From NCBI GenBank assembly GCA_026398545.1, contig JAPLSR010000243.1, positions 1 to 27,445 on the forward strand: a stretch of DNA of 27,445 bases. The letters are read 5' to 3'. The notes beneath the pieces were generated by a model that did not search any database, was not told where the DNA came from, and worked only from the letters and a program-made list of their open reading frames with translations. Each line of letters begins with the position of its first letter. Position 1 is the first letter of the stretch. The stretch comes from Candidatus Sumerlaeota bacterium (lineage in GTDB: Bacteria > Sumerlaeota > Sumerlaeia > MWCT01). A program made the translations under genes and the position numbers. Shown one piece after another: positions 1 through 7,773 of this stretch.

Positions 1-427
1 GATTGGAAATGCGGAATGGTATTGTGAATGAAATAAGGGATGATGAATTTGCATCAGGTGCGATATGCACCTTTGCGGGACCGGTTCCAATACGCCATCC
101 GCCCTGCGAGTCATTGACAAATTGAGCCACGGTTGGCTCCCAACGCTCTGGTCCAACTAACTCCTGCGATTCATCCAGTGCCGCATCATAGCAAAGCCCA
201 TCAGCCTTCTCAACAAGTTTGCGTGTTTCGAGTCGTGTCTCGCCTGTCGGCTGAAATTGAGCATCCAGCACAGGCACAGAATAAGTCCGATTAAAGATAC
301 GTGTTGTTGCATTCCGTGCTGAGATATCCTCCACATCGCTGACCAATGTCTTCTCAGCCGATGCACCTGATAACAATACACCGGTCAATAATACCAGAAA
401 TACCCATTTCAAATTAATCATTCTCAT
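1..427 (-). CDS. Secreted protein of unknown function, N-terminal part
   Basis: An open frame runs from an ATG at 427 to the left edge without a stop, so the C-terminus is outside the window. The first 25 or so residues form a clear signal peptide: a basic start (MRMINLK), a hydrophobic core and an Ala-Ser-Ala cleavage site. AAGGT lies about 9 bases upstream of the ATG. The mature part (about 117 residues visible) is polar and probably beta-rich, with no transmembrane segment and no motif I recognise. A gene with a signal peptide and good ribosome binding site is well supported; its function is not. The shorter frame at 157-381 on the same strand is a shadow of this one. Confidence 0.7.
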   Translation of the reverse strand, partial: MRMINLKWVFLVLLTGVLLSGASAEKTLVSDVEDISARNATTRIFNRTYSVPVLDAQFQPTGETRLETRKLVEKADGLCYDAALDESQELVGPERWEPTVAQFVNDSQGGWRIGTGPAKVHIAPDANSSSLISFTIPFRISN

Positions 428-507
428 CGCATTTTACCTTCATGAATCTTTAAAGAGGATAGAAATAATTGGTTATGCTCCATATTACTATGATGAAAAT
501 AAGTTTC

Positions 508-525
508 TTTCTATTAATATAGAAA
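508..525. repeat. Short AT-rich inverted repeat upstream of the secreted-protein gene
   Basis: TTTCTAT (508-514) and ATAGAAA (519-525) form a perfect 7-bp inverted repeat around a 4-base loop, about 80 bp upstream of the minus-strand gene starting at 427. It could be an operator or a weak hairpin. The rest of the 428-816 gap is AT-rich and holds only the palindrome at 601-619 and a decayed repeat at 631-651. Confidence 0.4.
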
Positions 526-600
526 TTCCTATAAACATAATATTTTGTAATGTCAATAGAAATTTTATATGTTTCACAATTTTAATTAAGAGACACCAAC

Positions 601-619
601 AATCCGCCTGAGGCGGATT
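601..619. repeat. Palindromic repeat, intergenic copy 1
   Basis: AATCCGCCTGAGGCGGATT is a perfect 9-bp-arm palindrome with a single central base. It is the best copy of the 15-bp family with core TCCGCCTNAGGCGGA that recurs through the first half of the window. Confidence 0.85.
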
Positions 620-630
620 TCCCCAGTGAA

Positions 631-651
631 CCCAGTGTCCCCCGTGGTTAA
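631..651 (+). repeat. Decayed CACAGAG-type repeat
   Basis: The sequence CCCAGTGTCCCCCGTGG followed by TTAA resembles the better repeat copy at 3074-3102 (about 4 mismatches in 17 bases). I read it as a degenerate copy of the same dispersed element. Confidence 0.4.
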
Positions 652-816
652 AATATCTTTTGTCAGGCTTTCTAAATGTTCGGGAGCGAATGATGCAAAA
701 TTTTTAGAAAAAAGTCCTTGCATATAATAGCATGGGGCATATATAGAATTTTTAATATTAATTTCTAACGCGGATGCTCTTGCTCCTGTAGTATTGTGTT
801 GTAAGCGGATGCTCTG

Positions 817-2694
817 ATGACGCAGGTTCAGCTCCATCTCCCCGGTGGAAAATTTTCCAGCCTCTCAAAAAGCTATGAACGATGTTTACTGGGCGGCGCC
901 TCCCTTGTAATCGGACTATTTTTCCTCCTGTCCCTCATCTTTTCCAGCCACAATGCAATGCTATTTGGCTCTATCGGTTCAGCCGCGCGCCACACATTCA
1001 ATCTCCTTTTCGGCAACATTGTTGCCATCCTGCTTCCCCTTCTCCTTATCACCTGGGCAATCAGGGTGCTTGTCCTGAAAAACTTTGGGCACCAGTATGT
1101 AAAACTCCTTGCCATCTTAATTTTCACCGTCACATTATGCGCCCTTCTCACGCTCCCCCTTTACCGTCACCCTGAGGCGGCGCGGCGTTCCCTCCTTCTG
1201 GGCGGGCTGGTCGGGAATTTTATCACAAGTGACAACGGACTGCGCCTCCCCCGTCTCATCGGCATTGCGGGTTGCGCACTCTTCTTCTCAGCCCTCATGA
1301 TTCCATCGCTCCTCCTGACAACAGACTTTTTATTTTACCGACAGATAGGGACGCTCCTAAGCTGGCTGGGAATCCGCCTCTGGCAGAAAAAAGATGATAA
1401 AATTCCCAAATCCCGCATGACAGAAACTGCGGCGCTTCAGGAACCGATTATAAGAAGGGCGTCGTCATCTCACACAGTTACATCCGAGGCAAAGACAGCC
1501 GCCGTGGAAAAATCTCCCCCTCTTGAGATTATCACCAAAACCCCATCTCCCGCCCCTCAACCAAAGGAGAAAAGAACCCACATCGGATATAAGCTCCCGC
1601 CCCTCTCTCTCCTTCACGACCCGCCGCCTGTTGAAGAAGAAATCTCCGAAGAGGAGATTCGCGAGAATTGCCAGATTTTAGAAAAGACACTCGCCGACTT
1701 CAGCATCGAGGTCAAGGTGGTGCAGGTTACTCAGGGACCGGTGGTGACGCTTTACGCCATGAAGCCCGCCCCCGGAGTCAAAGTGAACAGCATCGTCAGC
1801 CTGGAAAATGACATTGCGATGGCGCTCCGCGCCATCAAGGTGCGCATACAGGCGCCCATTCCGGGCAAGGACACGGTCGGCATTGAGGTGCCCAACCGGA
1901 AAGAGCAAAGCGTTTTTCTGAAGGAAATCCTTACCTGTGAAAAGATGTCGAAGGCGCGCTCGCCTCTCGCCTTCTGCCTGGGGAAAACCATCTCCGGCGA
2001 GCCTTTCATAGGCGACCTTTCCAAGATGCCCCACCTCCTCCTTGCAGGCGCCACAGGCTCCGGCAAGAGCGTCTGCCTGAACTCCCTCATCGCCTCCGTC
2101 CTCTTCCGCCAGCCGCCGGAACGAGTCAAATTCATGCTGATTGACCCAAAGCGGGTGGAGATGAGTGTTTATCAGGCAATCCCGCATCTGATTTCGCCCG
2201 TTGTGTATGAGCCGAAGAAGTGCGCCGCCGCTCTCGGCTGGGCAGTGGAACACATGGAGGACCGTTACAGAATCCTTGCAGAAGCCGGCGTCCGCAATAT
2301 TGACAGCTACAACGCCCTTGCGCTCTCCGATAAGCCCAACAAAAAACTCATGGGGCGAGAGTTTCACTACATGCCGCATATTGTCATAGTTATAGACGAG
2401 CTTGCCGACCTGATGATGATTGCGCGGAATGATGTGGAGGATTTCGTAATCCGCCTTGCGCAACTCTCCCGCGCCGTGGGGATTCATCTCGTGATAGCCA
2501 CCCAGCGCCCATCCGTCAATGGCGCGGGGATATGCTCTTCTCGCACGCGGGCGCGCCAAAGCCCATCCGCGTCCAGGGCGCATTCATCTCTGAGGATGAG
2601 GTGGAGTCTCTTGCCGACTTCATCCGGGAACAGGAAAAAGCCGCCTACCTCAAAGAGGACTTCGTGGTTATTGAGAAGAGCAAAAAGGAGATAG
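817..2694 (+). CDS. ftsK: DNA translocase FtsK, N-terminal part of a disrupted gene
   Basis: FtsK pumps DNA at the division septum and activates XerCD resolution. Four transmembrane helices lie in roughly residues 24-180, followed by a charged linker and the alpha/beta motor. The Walker A motif GATGSGKS is near residue 411 and the Walker B region VIVIDELADLMM near residue 521. The frame follows the family up to ATQRPSVN (ending at 2520). It then leaves it: the expected stretch of about 37 residues (VITG...SRI.F...DSRTILD...GAE.LLG) is missing, and the rest of FtsK continues in another frame from about 2523. The last 58 or so residues of this frame are therefore not FtsK sequence. The start at 817 has only a weak upstream GGA but gives a normal membrane domain. 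Confidence 0.85.
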   Translation: MTQVQLHLPGGKFSSLSKSYERCLLGGASLVIGLFFLLSLIFSSHNAMLFGSIGSAARHTFNLLFGNIVAILLPLLLITWAIRVLVLKNFGHQYVKLLAILIFTVTLCALLTLPLYRHPEAARRSLLLGGLVGNFITSDNGLRLPRLIGIAGCALFFSALMIPSLLLTTDFLFYRQIGTLLSWLGIRLWQKKDDKIPKSRMTETAALQEPIIRRASSSHTVTSEAKTAAVEKSPPLEIITKTPSPAPQPKEKRTHIGYKLPPLSLLHDPPPVEEEISEEEIRENCQILEKTLADFSIEVKVVQVTQGPVVTLYAMKPAPGVKVNSIVSLENDIAMALRAIKVRIQAPIPGKDTVGIEVPNRKEQSVFLKEILTCEKMSKARSPLAFCLGKTISGEPFIGDLSKMPHLLLAGATGSGKSVCLNSLIASVLFRQPPERVKFMLIDPKRVEMSVYQAIPHLISPVVYEPKKCAAALGWAVEHMEDRYRILAEAGVRNIDSYNALALSDKPNKKLMGREFHYMPHIVIVIDELADLMMIARNDVEDFVIRLAQLSRAVGIHLVIATQRPSVNGAGICSSRTRARQSPSASRAHSSLRMRWSLLPTSSGNRKKPPTSKRTSWLLRRAKRR

Positions 2695-3029
2695 AACCGG
2701 GCGCCGCGGAGGAGGAAGAGACCCCCCTCGAGGATGCCTCTGACGAGGAACTCTATCAGCGGGCACTGCGGATGGTCCTCGAAACCCGCAAACCCTCCGT
2801 GAGTATGATACAGCGTCGTATAAAAATCGGCTATGCCCGCGCCGGTCGTCTCATGGACATGATGGAGGATGCAGGCATCGTTGGACCCTACCATGGCAGC
2901 AAACCGCGCGACCTCCTCATCGACCCTGATGAGGAACTCGCCAGGATGGGTCTCTCTCCCGCCGAACGCCCGCTGTATGACGATGAGGACTCCGAGGAAG
3001 AACTTGACGACGGGGAAAATGAACAATAA
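2532..3029 (+). CDS. ftsK: FtsK C-terminal part (motor end and gamma domain), out of frame with the upstream part
   Basis: This frame supplies the rest of FtsK. RGDMLF is readable from 2523, followed by the conserved PIRVQGAF segment, an acidic linker, and the gamma winged-helix domain (SVSMIQRRIKIGYARAGRL...GIVGP..GSKPRD) that reads polar KOPS DNA sequences. The ATG at 2532 is simply the first methionine in the motor core and has no ribosome binding site, so it is unlikely to be a true start. Together with 817-2520 it describes one ftsK gene carrying a deletion of roughly 112 bp that also changes frame. Either the gene is inactivated, or the assembly is wrong here. Confidence 0.8.
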   Translation: MLFSHAGAPKPIRVQGAFISEDEVESLADFIREQEKAAYLKEDFVVIEKSKKEIEPGAAEEEETPLEDASDEELYQRALRMVLETRKPSVSMIQRRIKIGYARAGRLMDMMEDAGIVGPYHGSKPRDLLIDPDEELARMGLSPAERPLYDDEDSEEELDDGENEQ

Positions 3030-3073
3030 AGATGCCCATTGTATATTCTTAAACCGGTAAAAATATATTCATA

Positions 3074-3102
3074 CTCTGTGTCCTCTGTGGCTCTGTGGTG
3101 AA
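3074..3102 (+). repeat. CACAGAG-type dispersed repeat, copy A
   Basis: The core TCCTCTGTGGCTCTGTGGTG lies just upstream of argH. The whole 29 bases match the reverse complement of 15012-15040 with 3 mismatches. From memory, intergenic repeats built on CACAGAG/CTCTGTG units are common in several uncultured and planctomycete-like lineages. Confidence 0.7.
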
Positions 3103-3136
3103 TCGGTTTTCAATAATTAACGGGGGTTCTTATTCC

Positions 3137-4696
3137 ATGAAGGAAAGGCAGACAGGGCAGGTCTGGGGTGAAAGGATGGAGTCCGAGCCGTCCATGATGA
3201 ATGTCTATTACTGCGCAGGTCGCGACCCCTTCTCCAGACCGCCGGCTGATGAACTCCTCATCCCCTATGACATCTGGCTCAACAAGGTGCACTGCCTCAT
3301 GCTCTACAATCAAAAGGTCATCGACATCAAGACCGCCCGAGCCATCCTCACAGCCCTCAATGAAATCGCCAAGAAATTCCGCAACGGCGAATTCAAGATA
3401 GATAAGGAAAAGGAGGACGTCCACATCAGTATTGAGTCAATGGTGGCGGAACTGGCTGGTGAGGAGACGGCGGCGCATCTCCACACCGGACGCAGCCGCA
3501 ATGACCAGACCACCACCGACTGCCGTCTCTATATCCGCGACCGCATCCTCGAACTTTACAGCCGCATCCTGAAACTCACCGAAACGCTACTTGAGACAGC
3601 CGTCCAGCACTTAGACACCGTCATGCCTGGTTTCACACATTACCAGCCCGCCGCCGTGACCACCTTCGGTCACTTCCTCCTCTCCCACGCCCAGGCGCTC
3701 AGGAGAGACCTCACGCGTCTTGGCATGACCCATGAGCAGTGGAATTCCTCTCCACTTGGCGCCGCGGCAGGATTCGGCACCTCGTGGCCCCTTGACCGCG
3801 AATTCGCCGCCCGCCTCCTTGGCTTCACTGCCGTCCAGGAAAACAGCCTCGACTGCATTACCAGCCGCTGGGAGTATGAGGCGCAGGTTGCCCTCAACAC
3901 AAGCCTCTTCATGAATCACCTAAGCATCCTCGCGCAGGACTTAATCATCCTCTCCATGCCCGCATCAGGCGGACATCCCATGATTGAGATTGATGACGCC
4001 TATGTCACAGGCTCGTCAATCATGCCGCAGAAAAGAAATCCGGACTTCGCCGAGGTGACTCGCGCAAGGGCTGCCTTCTGCCACGGTTACACCATGTCGC
4101 TCCTTTCTCTCTCAAAGGGCGCCCTGTCGGGTTACAATCGCGACTCCCAGTGGACAAAATACGCCGTCATGGACCTGTTTGAAGAGGTGCGCTATGCGCC
4201 CGTCATCTTCACCGAGGTAATCTCCACCCTGAAGGTCAATAAAGATGTGATGCGCGCCCGCTGCTCAGAGGAATTCATAAACGCAGTGGACATTGCGGAT
4301 TACATCGCCCAGGAGAAAGGCATCCCATTCAGGTCCGCATACAAAGTCGTCTCAGAGGCAATCCGCGAATCCGCCTCAGGCGGGGAAAATGGCAATAAAA
4401 AAACCCCCCCGCGTGAACTGAACCTTAATATCCTTAACAGCCTCCTGAGAAAGGTGGGGAAGAAAAACCCCAAACTAAGGAAATCGGAATGGGCGATGCT
4501 CGCACGTCCGGAGCGCCTCATCGCACGAAGGAAAAATATCGGCTCCCCTTCTCCTGAGTCTGCGCGAAAAAATTATCAGAACCTGAAGAATAATCTGAAA
4601 GTCAAATATAACTGGTACGCCCACAAACAAAAGCAGCACGAATCTGTGCTTCGCCTCCTCCAGGAGGAAATCAGCAAGGTGATGGAAAAGAAATAA
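3137..4696 (+). CDS. argH: Argininosuccinate lyase
   Basis: It cleaves argininosuccinate to arginine and fumarate, the last step of arginine synthesis, in the cytosol. The fumarase/aspartase-superfamily motifs are present: HTGRSRNDQTTTD, then SPLGAAAGFGTSWPLDRE, then the signature loop GSSIMPQKRNPD with the catalytic serine. The start at 3137 (MKERQTGQVW) is preferred because GGGGG lies about 10 bases upstream; the frame is open from 3095 but that start lacks a site. At 519 residues it is longer than the usual 460 or so, with a divergent N-terminus and a basic C-terminal extension. Two 15-bp palindromes lie inside the gene (3959-3973 and 4370-4384), encoding PASGG and SASGG. Confidence 0.92.
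   Translation: MKERQTGQVWGERMESEPSMMNVYYCAGRDPFSRPPADELLIPYDIWLNKVHCLMLYNQKVIDIKTARAILTALNEIAKKFRNGEFKIDKEKEDVHISIESMVAELAGEETAAHLHTGRSRNDQTTTDCRLYIRDRILELYSRILKLTETLLETAVQHLDTVMPGFTHYQPAAVTTFGHFLLSHAQALRRDLTRLGMTHEQWNSSPLGAAAGFGTSWPLDREFAARLLGFTAVQENSLDCITSRWEYEAQVALNTSLFMNHLSILAQDLIILSMPASGGHPMIEIDDAYVTGSSIMPQKRNPDFAEVTRARAAFCHGYTMSLLSLSKGALSGYNRDSQWTKYAVMDLFEEVRYAPVIFTEVISTLKVNKDVMRARCSEEFINAVDIADYIAQEKGIPFRSAYKVVSEAIRESASGGENGNKKTPPRELNLNILNSLLRKVGKKNPKLRKSEWAMLARPERLIARRKNIGSPSPESARKNYQNLKNNLKVKYNWYAHKQKQHESVLRLLQEEISKVMEKK
3959..3973. repeat. Palindromic repeat copy inside argH
   Basis: CCCGCATCAGGCGGA differs from TCCGCCTCAGGCGGA at 2 positions. It encodes PASGG just before the GSSIMPQK loop, where typical lyases have a slightly shorter segment. 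Confidence 0.5.
4370..4384. repeat. Palindromic repeat copy inside argH
   Basis: TCCGCCTCAGGCGGG has one mismatch to the consensus. It encodes SASGG within a low-complexity Gly/Asn/Lys stretch (ESASGGENGNKK) that looks like an insertion in the C-terminal domain. Confidence 0.75.
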
Positions 4697-4731
4697 TCCG
4701 TCTCAGGCGGGCTGAGTCCACCTCAGGCGGA
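4697..4731. repeat. Tandem pair of palindromic repeats after argH
   Basis: TCCGTCTCAGGCGGG (4697-4711) starts on the base after the argH stop, and TCCACCTCAGGCGGA (4717-4731) follows 5 bases later. They sit between convergent argH and the small lipoprotein gene, so they may act as a bidirectional terminator. No T-run follows. Confidence 0.75.
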
Positions 4732-4797
4732 TTATAATCATCTCCCGTAATTTGATGGAGTCGCAGTTTGTCGTGGCATCCACATTCGCCGCGGCGC

Positions 4798-4974
4798 TTA
4801 CGTGCCGGGGGCAGGCGTGGCAACCGGTCGTCTGGGAGCCCCTCGAGAAGGTCCCGCCGCAGTGGGCGCCGGTGTGGTTTCCTTCTTCTTTTCAGGTTGC
4901 CTGCTACTGCATGAAAACAGAACAAGACTCATCAGAAGAATAACAACCAGACACACACAAAGCATCTTCTTCAT
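4798..4974 (-). CDS. Small lipoprotein
   Basis: A 58-residue protein: MKKMLCVCLVVILLMSLVLF, then SCSSRQPEKKK and a Pro/Ala/Thr-rich tail. The hydrophobic signal followed by a cysteine fits lipidation by Lgt/LspA, although Phe two before the cysteine departs from the standard lipobox. A start at 4974 is preferred over the ATG at 4980 because AGGAGG sits at a proper distance (about 8 bases) from 4974 and too close to 4980. The tail is basic and proline-rich with no fold I recognise. It lies 41 bp downstream of the large lipoprotein gene, on the same strand, so it is probably co-transcribed; that neighbour shares the LFFSC-type signal ending. Confidence 0.65.
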   Translation of the reverse strand: MKKMLCVCLVVILLMSLVLFSCSSRQPEKKKETTPAPTAAGPSRGAPRRPVATPAPGT

Positions 4975-4989
4975 AACCATTCCCTCCTT

Positions 4990-5004
4990 TCCGCCTAAGG
5001 CGGA
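4990..5004. repeat. Palindromic repeat, intergenic copy
   Basis: TCCGCCTAAGGCGGA is a perfect palindrome around one central base. It ends beside the AGGAGG ribosome binding site of the small lipoprotein gene, so its hairpin could affect translation there. Confidence 0.85.
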
Positions 5005-5015
5005 AAATTTTTATT

Positions 5016-7328
5016 TCACATTTTTACGCGAAAAATATCACCATCACTGATAGTGCCGTTTGTCGGGTCATAACTCTTTGAAAGCAGCTCCGTTGACGGC
5101 TGGGGCACGGAACTGTTGTACAATTTCTGCGGGTCAATATCATAATCTCCGTCAGGACCTGCGCTGAGGAGAATCCAGCCTCCACCGTCGCAGTAGTAAG
5201 AATCCACAGCGCCATTATCCGGCGCAAATGGGTCGGGATACAATTGCGTGATATATGCCAGGGGGGTGGTGAGGGTCCTGGGACCTCCCGCTGAGGGGCG
5301 GCGGAATGTAGGACGCGCCCTCGCCGCCGACCCGGCAGGAAGAAAATTATTAACACCCTGGTCGCCTGTAGCCCACGAAACATAACTGTTGTTATCCACA
5401 TAATACGCCTCAAGGGCGGTTGCAAGGGAACGATGGTCAGCCCTGGCGCGGGAAACGCGGGAGCGAATTTGGGATTCAGCGAACCCCGAAAAGCCGCGCC
5501 TGTGAACGCCCACAGTTAAAATAAGCGGAAGCCCGCCCGAAAAGGAGGAAAAAGATTCCATCGTGAGTGAATCAGGTCCGCAAACTACAGCCATGCTGTT
5601 GCCAAAGAAGTATTTACTCAGAACTGAGAAATCCGGTAGGGCTGGCCCGGGACTGAAAGACATGGGAGTCCTGGTCATCACCCCCACCATCGGGCTTATC
5701 ATTTTCTCCACCTCATTATACCCGAACACAACAGCCTTTCTGGGGAGCTTTGCCGCATGACGCTGGAACTTTGCAGAGGCGGCAAGCCCTCCCTTTTTGT
5801 CCTTGTAAATGTCTATGCACTTTTCAAGAGCCGCCGCCTGATTGGTTATGACGACAAAATCCCCCACAGCCGCACAGGAGAGCTGATACATGGTGCCCGG
5901 CAATGGATACATTGAATAGGAGATATCGCGATAGTTTCCCTGCGCGATGGATGCTGGATTTGTTTTGCCCAACATGCTCCCGATTGCGGCGAGCAGCCTC
6001 TTTTGGTCCCCGCATCCGGCAAAGACGCCAACGGTGGGCGACATGGGCAGCGCCCCCCAGACGGCATAACCTATGCGTCCGTCAAGCGGGGTAAAGATGT
6101 CATCCTGGAGGTTGACTCCCAACTTCACCTGCACATTTGCAATATTTTTCTGGAAAGCCATATACTGCTCCGGCGTCACGTTGGATTGGGTGATAGTGAG
6201 GAACTTCTGCCAGATATCAATGCCGCTCTTGAGTCTCAACTCGCCCGCAAAAATGGCATCCTCCGGCAGATAATTCAAGATTTCCGGTCCGCCTGCGGCG
6301 AACTCGCTAAAGATGTCCATCATCCCCTGCCGCGGACCTGAAAATTTCACACAAAAGGCGCTACGGAAGGCATGGTCCTCTATGCGGGTTGAAACGGTGA
6401 GGGTCTGAATTGTGGATAAGCCGGTTATATTCATGAACATCTTTTTCTGTAGAGCAGATCTCAACCCGGACGGGTTCTCTCCTGCATCCGCTGTTGCCTG
6501 CTTTACAAAGGTAGCAATATCCAGATACATAACCACAGGGTCACCCACGTGTCCCTGGGGGATGGAGGCAAGCGCAATCTGATATGAGGGACTGGAACGA
6601 AATGTCTGCTCGGGTTTCAGCATCTGATGAACAAGTCTTTCCACAGCGCCGCGAGTGTTGGCGTAAGTGAAGATTCCGTCCTTCTCAAAATAATACAGCC
6701 CCGGTCTGTTCGGGGGCCCGAATGTGCCAACCACAATCCCCTCTATCTCTTCCTGCGATATGAGAATGGGATTCTTCGGTTTCTGGAGGTAATTGAGGAT
6801 TTTTTCCTTCATAAATATCCTGTGCGTCGCCTCGCGGCCTCTCTGGTCGGTAATGAAAAATACGCCGGCTGGCTCAGCCTTCCCCTTCACAGGTATAAGA
6901 ACGCCAAACACCATATCCTTCTGGAACTCGTCCTTCCAGGGCCCCGACTCTAAAGAAAATTCATTCCCGCCCTGACTGAAATCCGCTATATTGCCCAGCG
7001 CCTGTTTACGCAATTCAGAAAACGCCGGGTCCATAATTGCCTGATAAAGGGCGGTTGTCTTGAAATCGCCCAAGAATTTCTTTGCGTCCCGCACGGCGAC
7101 TAAAAAAACAGTGCCCGGCGGGATGAGCGCATCAAGCGAGCAGAAAGCGCTGGCAGGGGTGACAGCCGCCGTCTCAGGCGCTCTTTCAGTCCGAATTGCC
7201 TCGACTCGCGGCGTCTCTTTAGCGCCGGTCGCAGGCGCTTCTTTCTTTTCCTCCTTCCCGCCACAGGAGAAAAAAAGCAGTCCGACGCAGGCGGAAAGAA
7301 AGACCCACGCCAGTTTTCTTCTCAACAT
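5016..7328 (-). CDS. Large lipoprotein with a C-terminal pseudopilin-like domain
   Basis: A 770-residue exported protein. Residues 1-23 are a lipoprotein signal ending in LLFFSCGGKE. A long region (about 60-600) follows; it begins with DALIPPGTVFLVAVRD and vaguely resembles DUF3352-type periplasmic domains. The last 155 or so residues (from about 615) look like the soluble part of a type II secretion pseudopilin (GspG/PulG-like): SRVSRARADHRSLATALEAY, YVDNNSY, then PLAYITQLYPDPF and GGGWILLSAGPDGDYD. The usual N-terminal methylated helix is absent because this domain is fused behind the lipoprotein. AAAGGAG precedes the ATG by about 8 bases. It is 13 bp downstream of the DUF1844 gene, so probably one operon. 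Function is unknown. Confidence 0.8.
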   Translation of the reverse strand: MLRRKLAWVFLSACVGLLFFSCGGKEEKKEAPATGAKETPRVEAIRTERAPETAAVTPASAFCSLDALIPPGTVFLVAVRDAKKFLGDFKTTALYQAIMDPAFSELRKQALGNIADFSQGGNEFSLESGPWKDEFQKDMVFGVLIPVKGKAEPAGVFFITDQRGREATHRIFMKEKILNYLQKPKNPILISQEEIEGIVVGTFGPPNRPGLYYFEKDGIFTYANTRGAVERLVHQMLKPEQTFRSSPSYQIALASIPQGHVGDPVVMYLDIATFVKQATADAGENPSGLRSALQKKMFMNITGLSTIQTLTVSTRIEDHAFRSAFCVKFSGPRQGMMDIFSEFAAGGPEILNYLPEDAIFAGELRLKSGIDIWQKFLTITQSNVTPEQYMAFQKNIANVQVKLGVNLQDDIFTPLDGRIGYAVWGALPMSPTVGVFAGCGDQKRLLAAIGSMLGKTNPASIAQGNYRDISYSMYPLPGTMYQLSCAAVGDFVVITNQAAALEKCIDIYKDKKGGLAASAKFQRHAAKLPRKAVVFGYNEVEKMISPMVGVMTRTPMSFSPGPALPDFSVLSKYFFGNSMAVVCGPDSLTMESFSSFSGGLPLILTVGVHRRGFSGFAESQIRSRVSRARADHRSLATALEAYYVDNNSYVSWATGDQGVNNFLPAGSAARARPTFRRPSAGGPRTLTTPLAYITQLYPDPFAPDNGAVDSYYCDGGGWILLSAGPDGDYDIDPQKLYNSSVPQPSTELLSKSYDPTNGTISDGDIFRVKM
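6288..6302. repeat. Palindromic repeat copy inside the large lipoprotein gene
   Basis: TCCGCCTGCGGCGAA reads on the coding (minus) strand as TTC GCC GCA GGC GGA, giving FAAGG, the same frame as the argH copies. Confidence 0.5.
7281..7295. repeat. Possible palindromic repeat copy in the lipoprotein signal peptide
   Basis: TCCGACGCAGGCGGA has one mismatch to TCCGCCGCAGGCGGA. It encodes SACVG in the signal peptide, which could also be chance. Confidence 0.35.
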
Positions 7329-7341
7329 CTCAGATTCTCCT

Positions 7342-7662
7342 TTATTCTTTATCGCCCCTCTTCAACTCATCCACATAAGCCATGCGCAGGACATGAAGAA
7401 TTTCGTCCATGTGCCCCGCCTCTTCTGTGGTGAGATTCCCCTTCGTTTTTTCATGAAGCATCTCAATCATGCCAATCTGGTATTTAGCCACCTCAAGGTC
7501 GCGCTCATACTTCTTGCTAAGCGGGTTCATCTGCTTCCCGATGGAAATCATCGCCTGGTAAAAAAATGTCTCAACAAGGTGTTGGATTGCCGGCGGGGGC
7601 AATGGAGGAGTTTTTTTCCGCTCCTCCTCCTGCTTTTCCCCGGTTTTTTCCTCATCCATCAT
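7342..7662 (-). CDS. DUF1844 family protein
   Basis: A 106-residue protein with a charged N-terminal tail and then the DUF1844 pattern: PPPAIQHLVETFFYQAMISI, KQMNPLSKKYERDLEVAKYQ, and a C-terminal helical part (EKTKGNLTTEEAGHMDEIL). The family is small, probably all-helical and found in many Gram-negative phyla; its role is not established. GGGAGG lies about 8 bases before the ATG at 7662. It heads an apparent minus-strand operon with the two lipoproteins (13 bp to the next gene). No signal peptide or membrane segment is seen, so it should be cytosolic. Confidence 0.82.
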   Translation of the reverse strand: MMDEEKTGEKQEEERKKTPPLPPPAIQHLVETFFYQAMISIGKQMNPLSKKYERDLEVAKYQIGMIEMLHEKTKGNLTTEEAGHMDEILHVLRMAYVDELKRGDKE

Positions 7663-7773
7663 ACAGGGACCTCCCGATGTAATTTATTCCAACATCTGCC
7701 TCCGGGTTATTCTTTTTTATATATTCTAAACCACTCATCATCTGTCAGAATTAATCTTTATGGTCAATCAAAT

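Noticed and set aside
586..837. 83-codon minus-strand frame between the secreted protein and ftsK
   Set aside because: It overlaps the ftsK start, covers the palindrome and decayed repeat, has no convincing ribosome binding site and looks like no family I know; treated as chance coding of repeat-rich spacer.
1164..1180. CCCTGAGGCGGCG in ftsK as another palindrome copy
   Set aside because: Three mismatches to the family consensus and a plausible coding explanation; not counted.
1678..2583. 301-codon minus-strand frame opposite ftsK
   Set aside because: It is an antisense shadow of a strongly conserved FtsK motor sequence.
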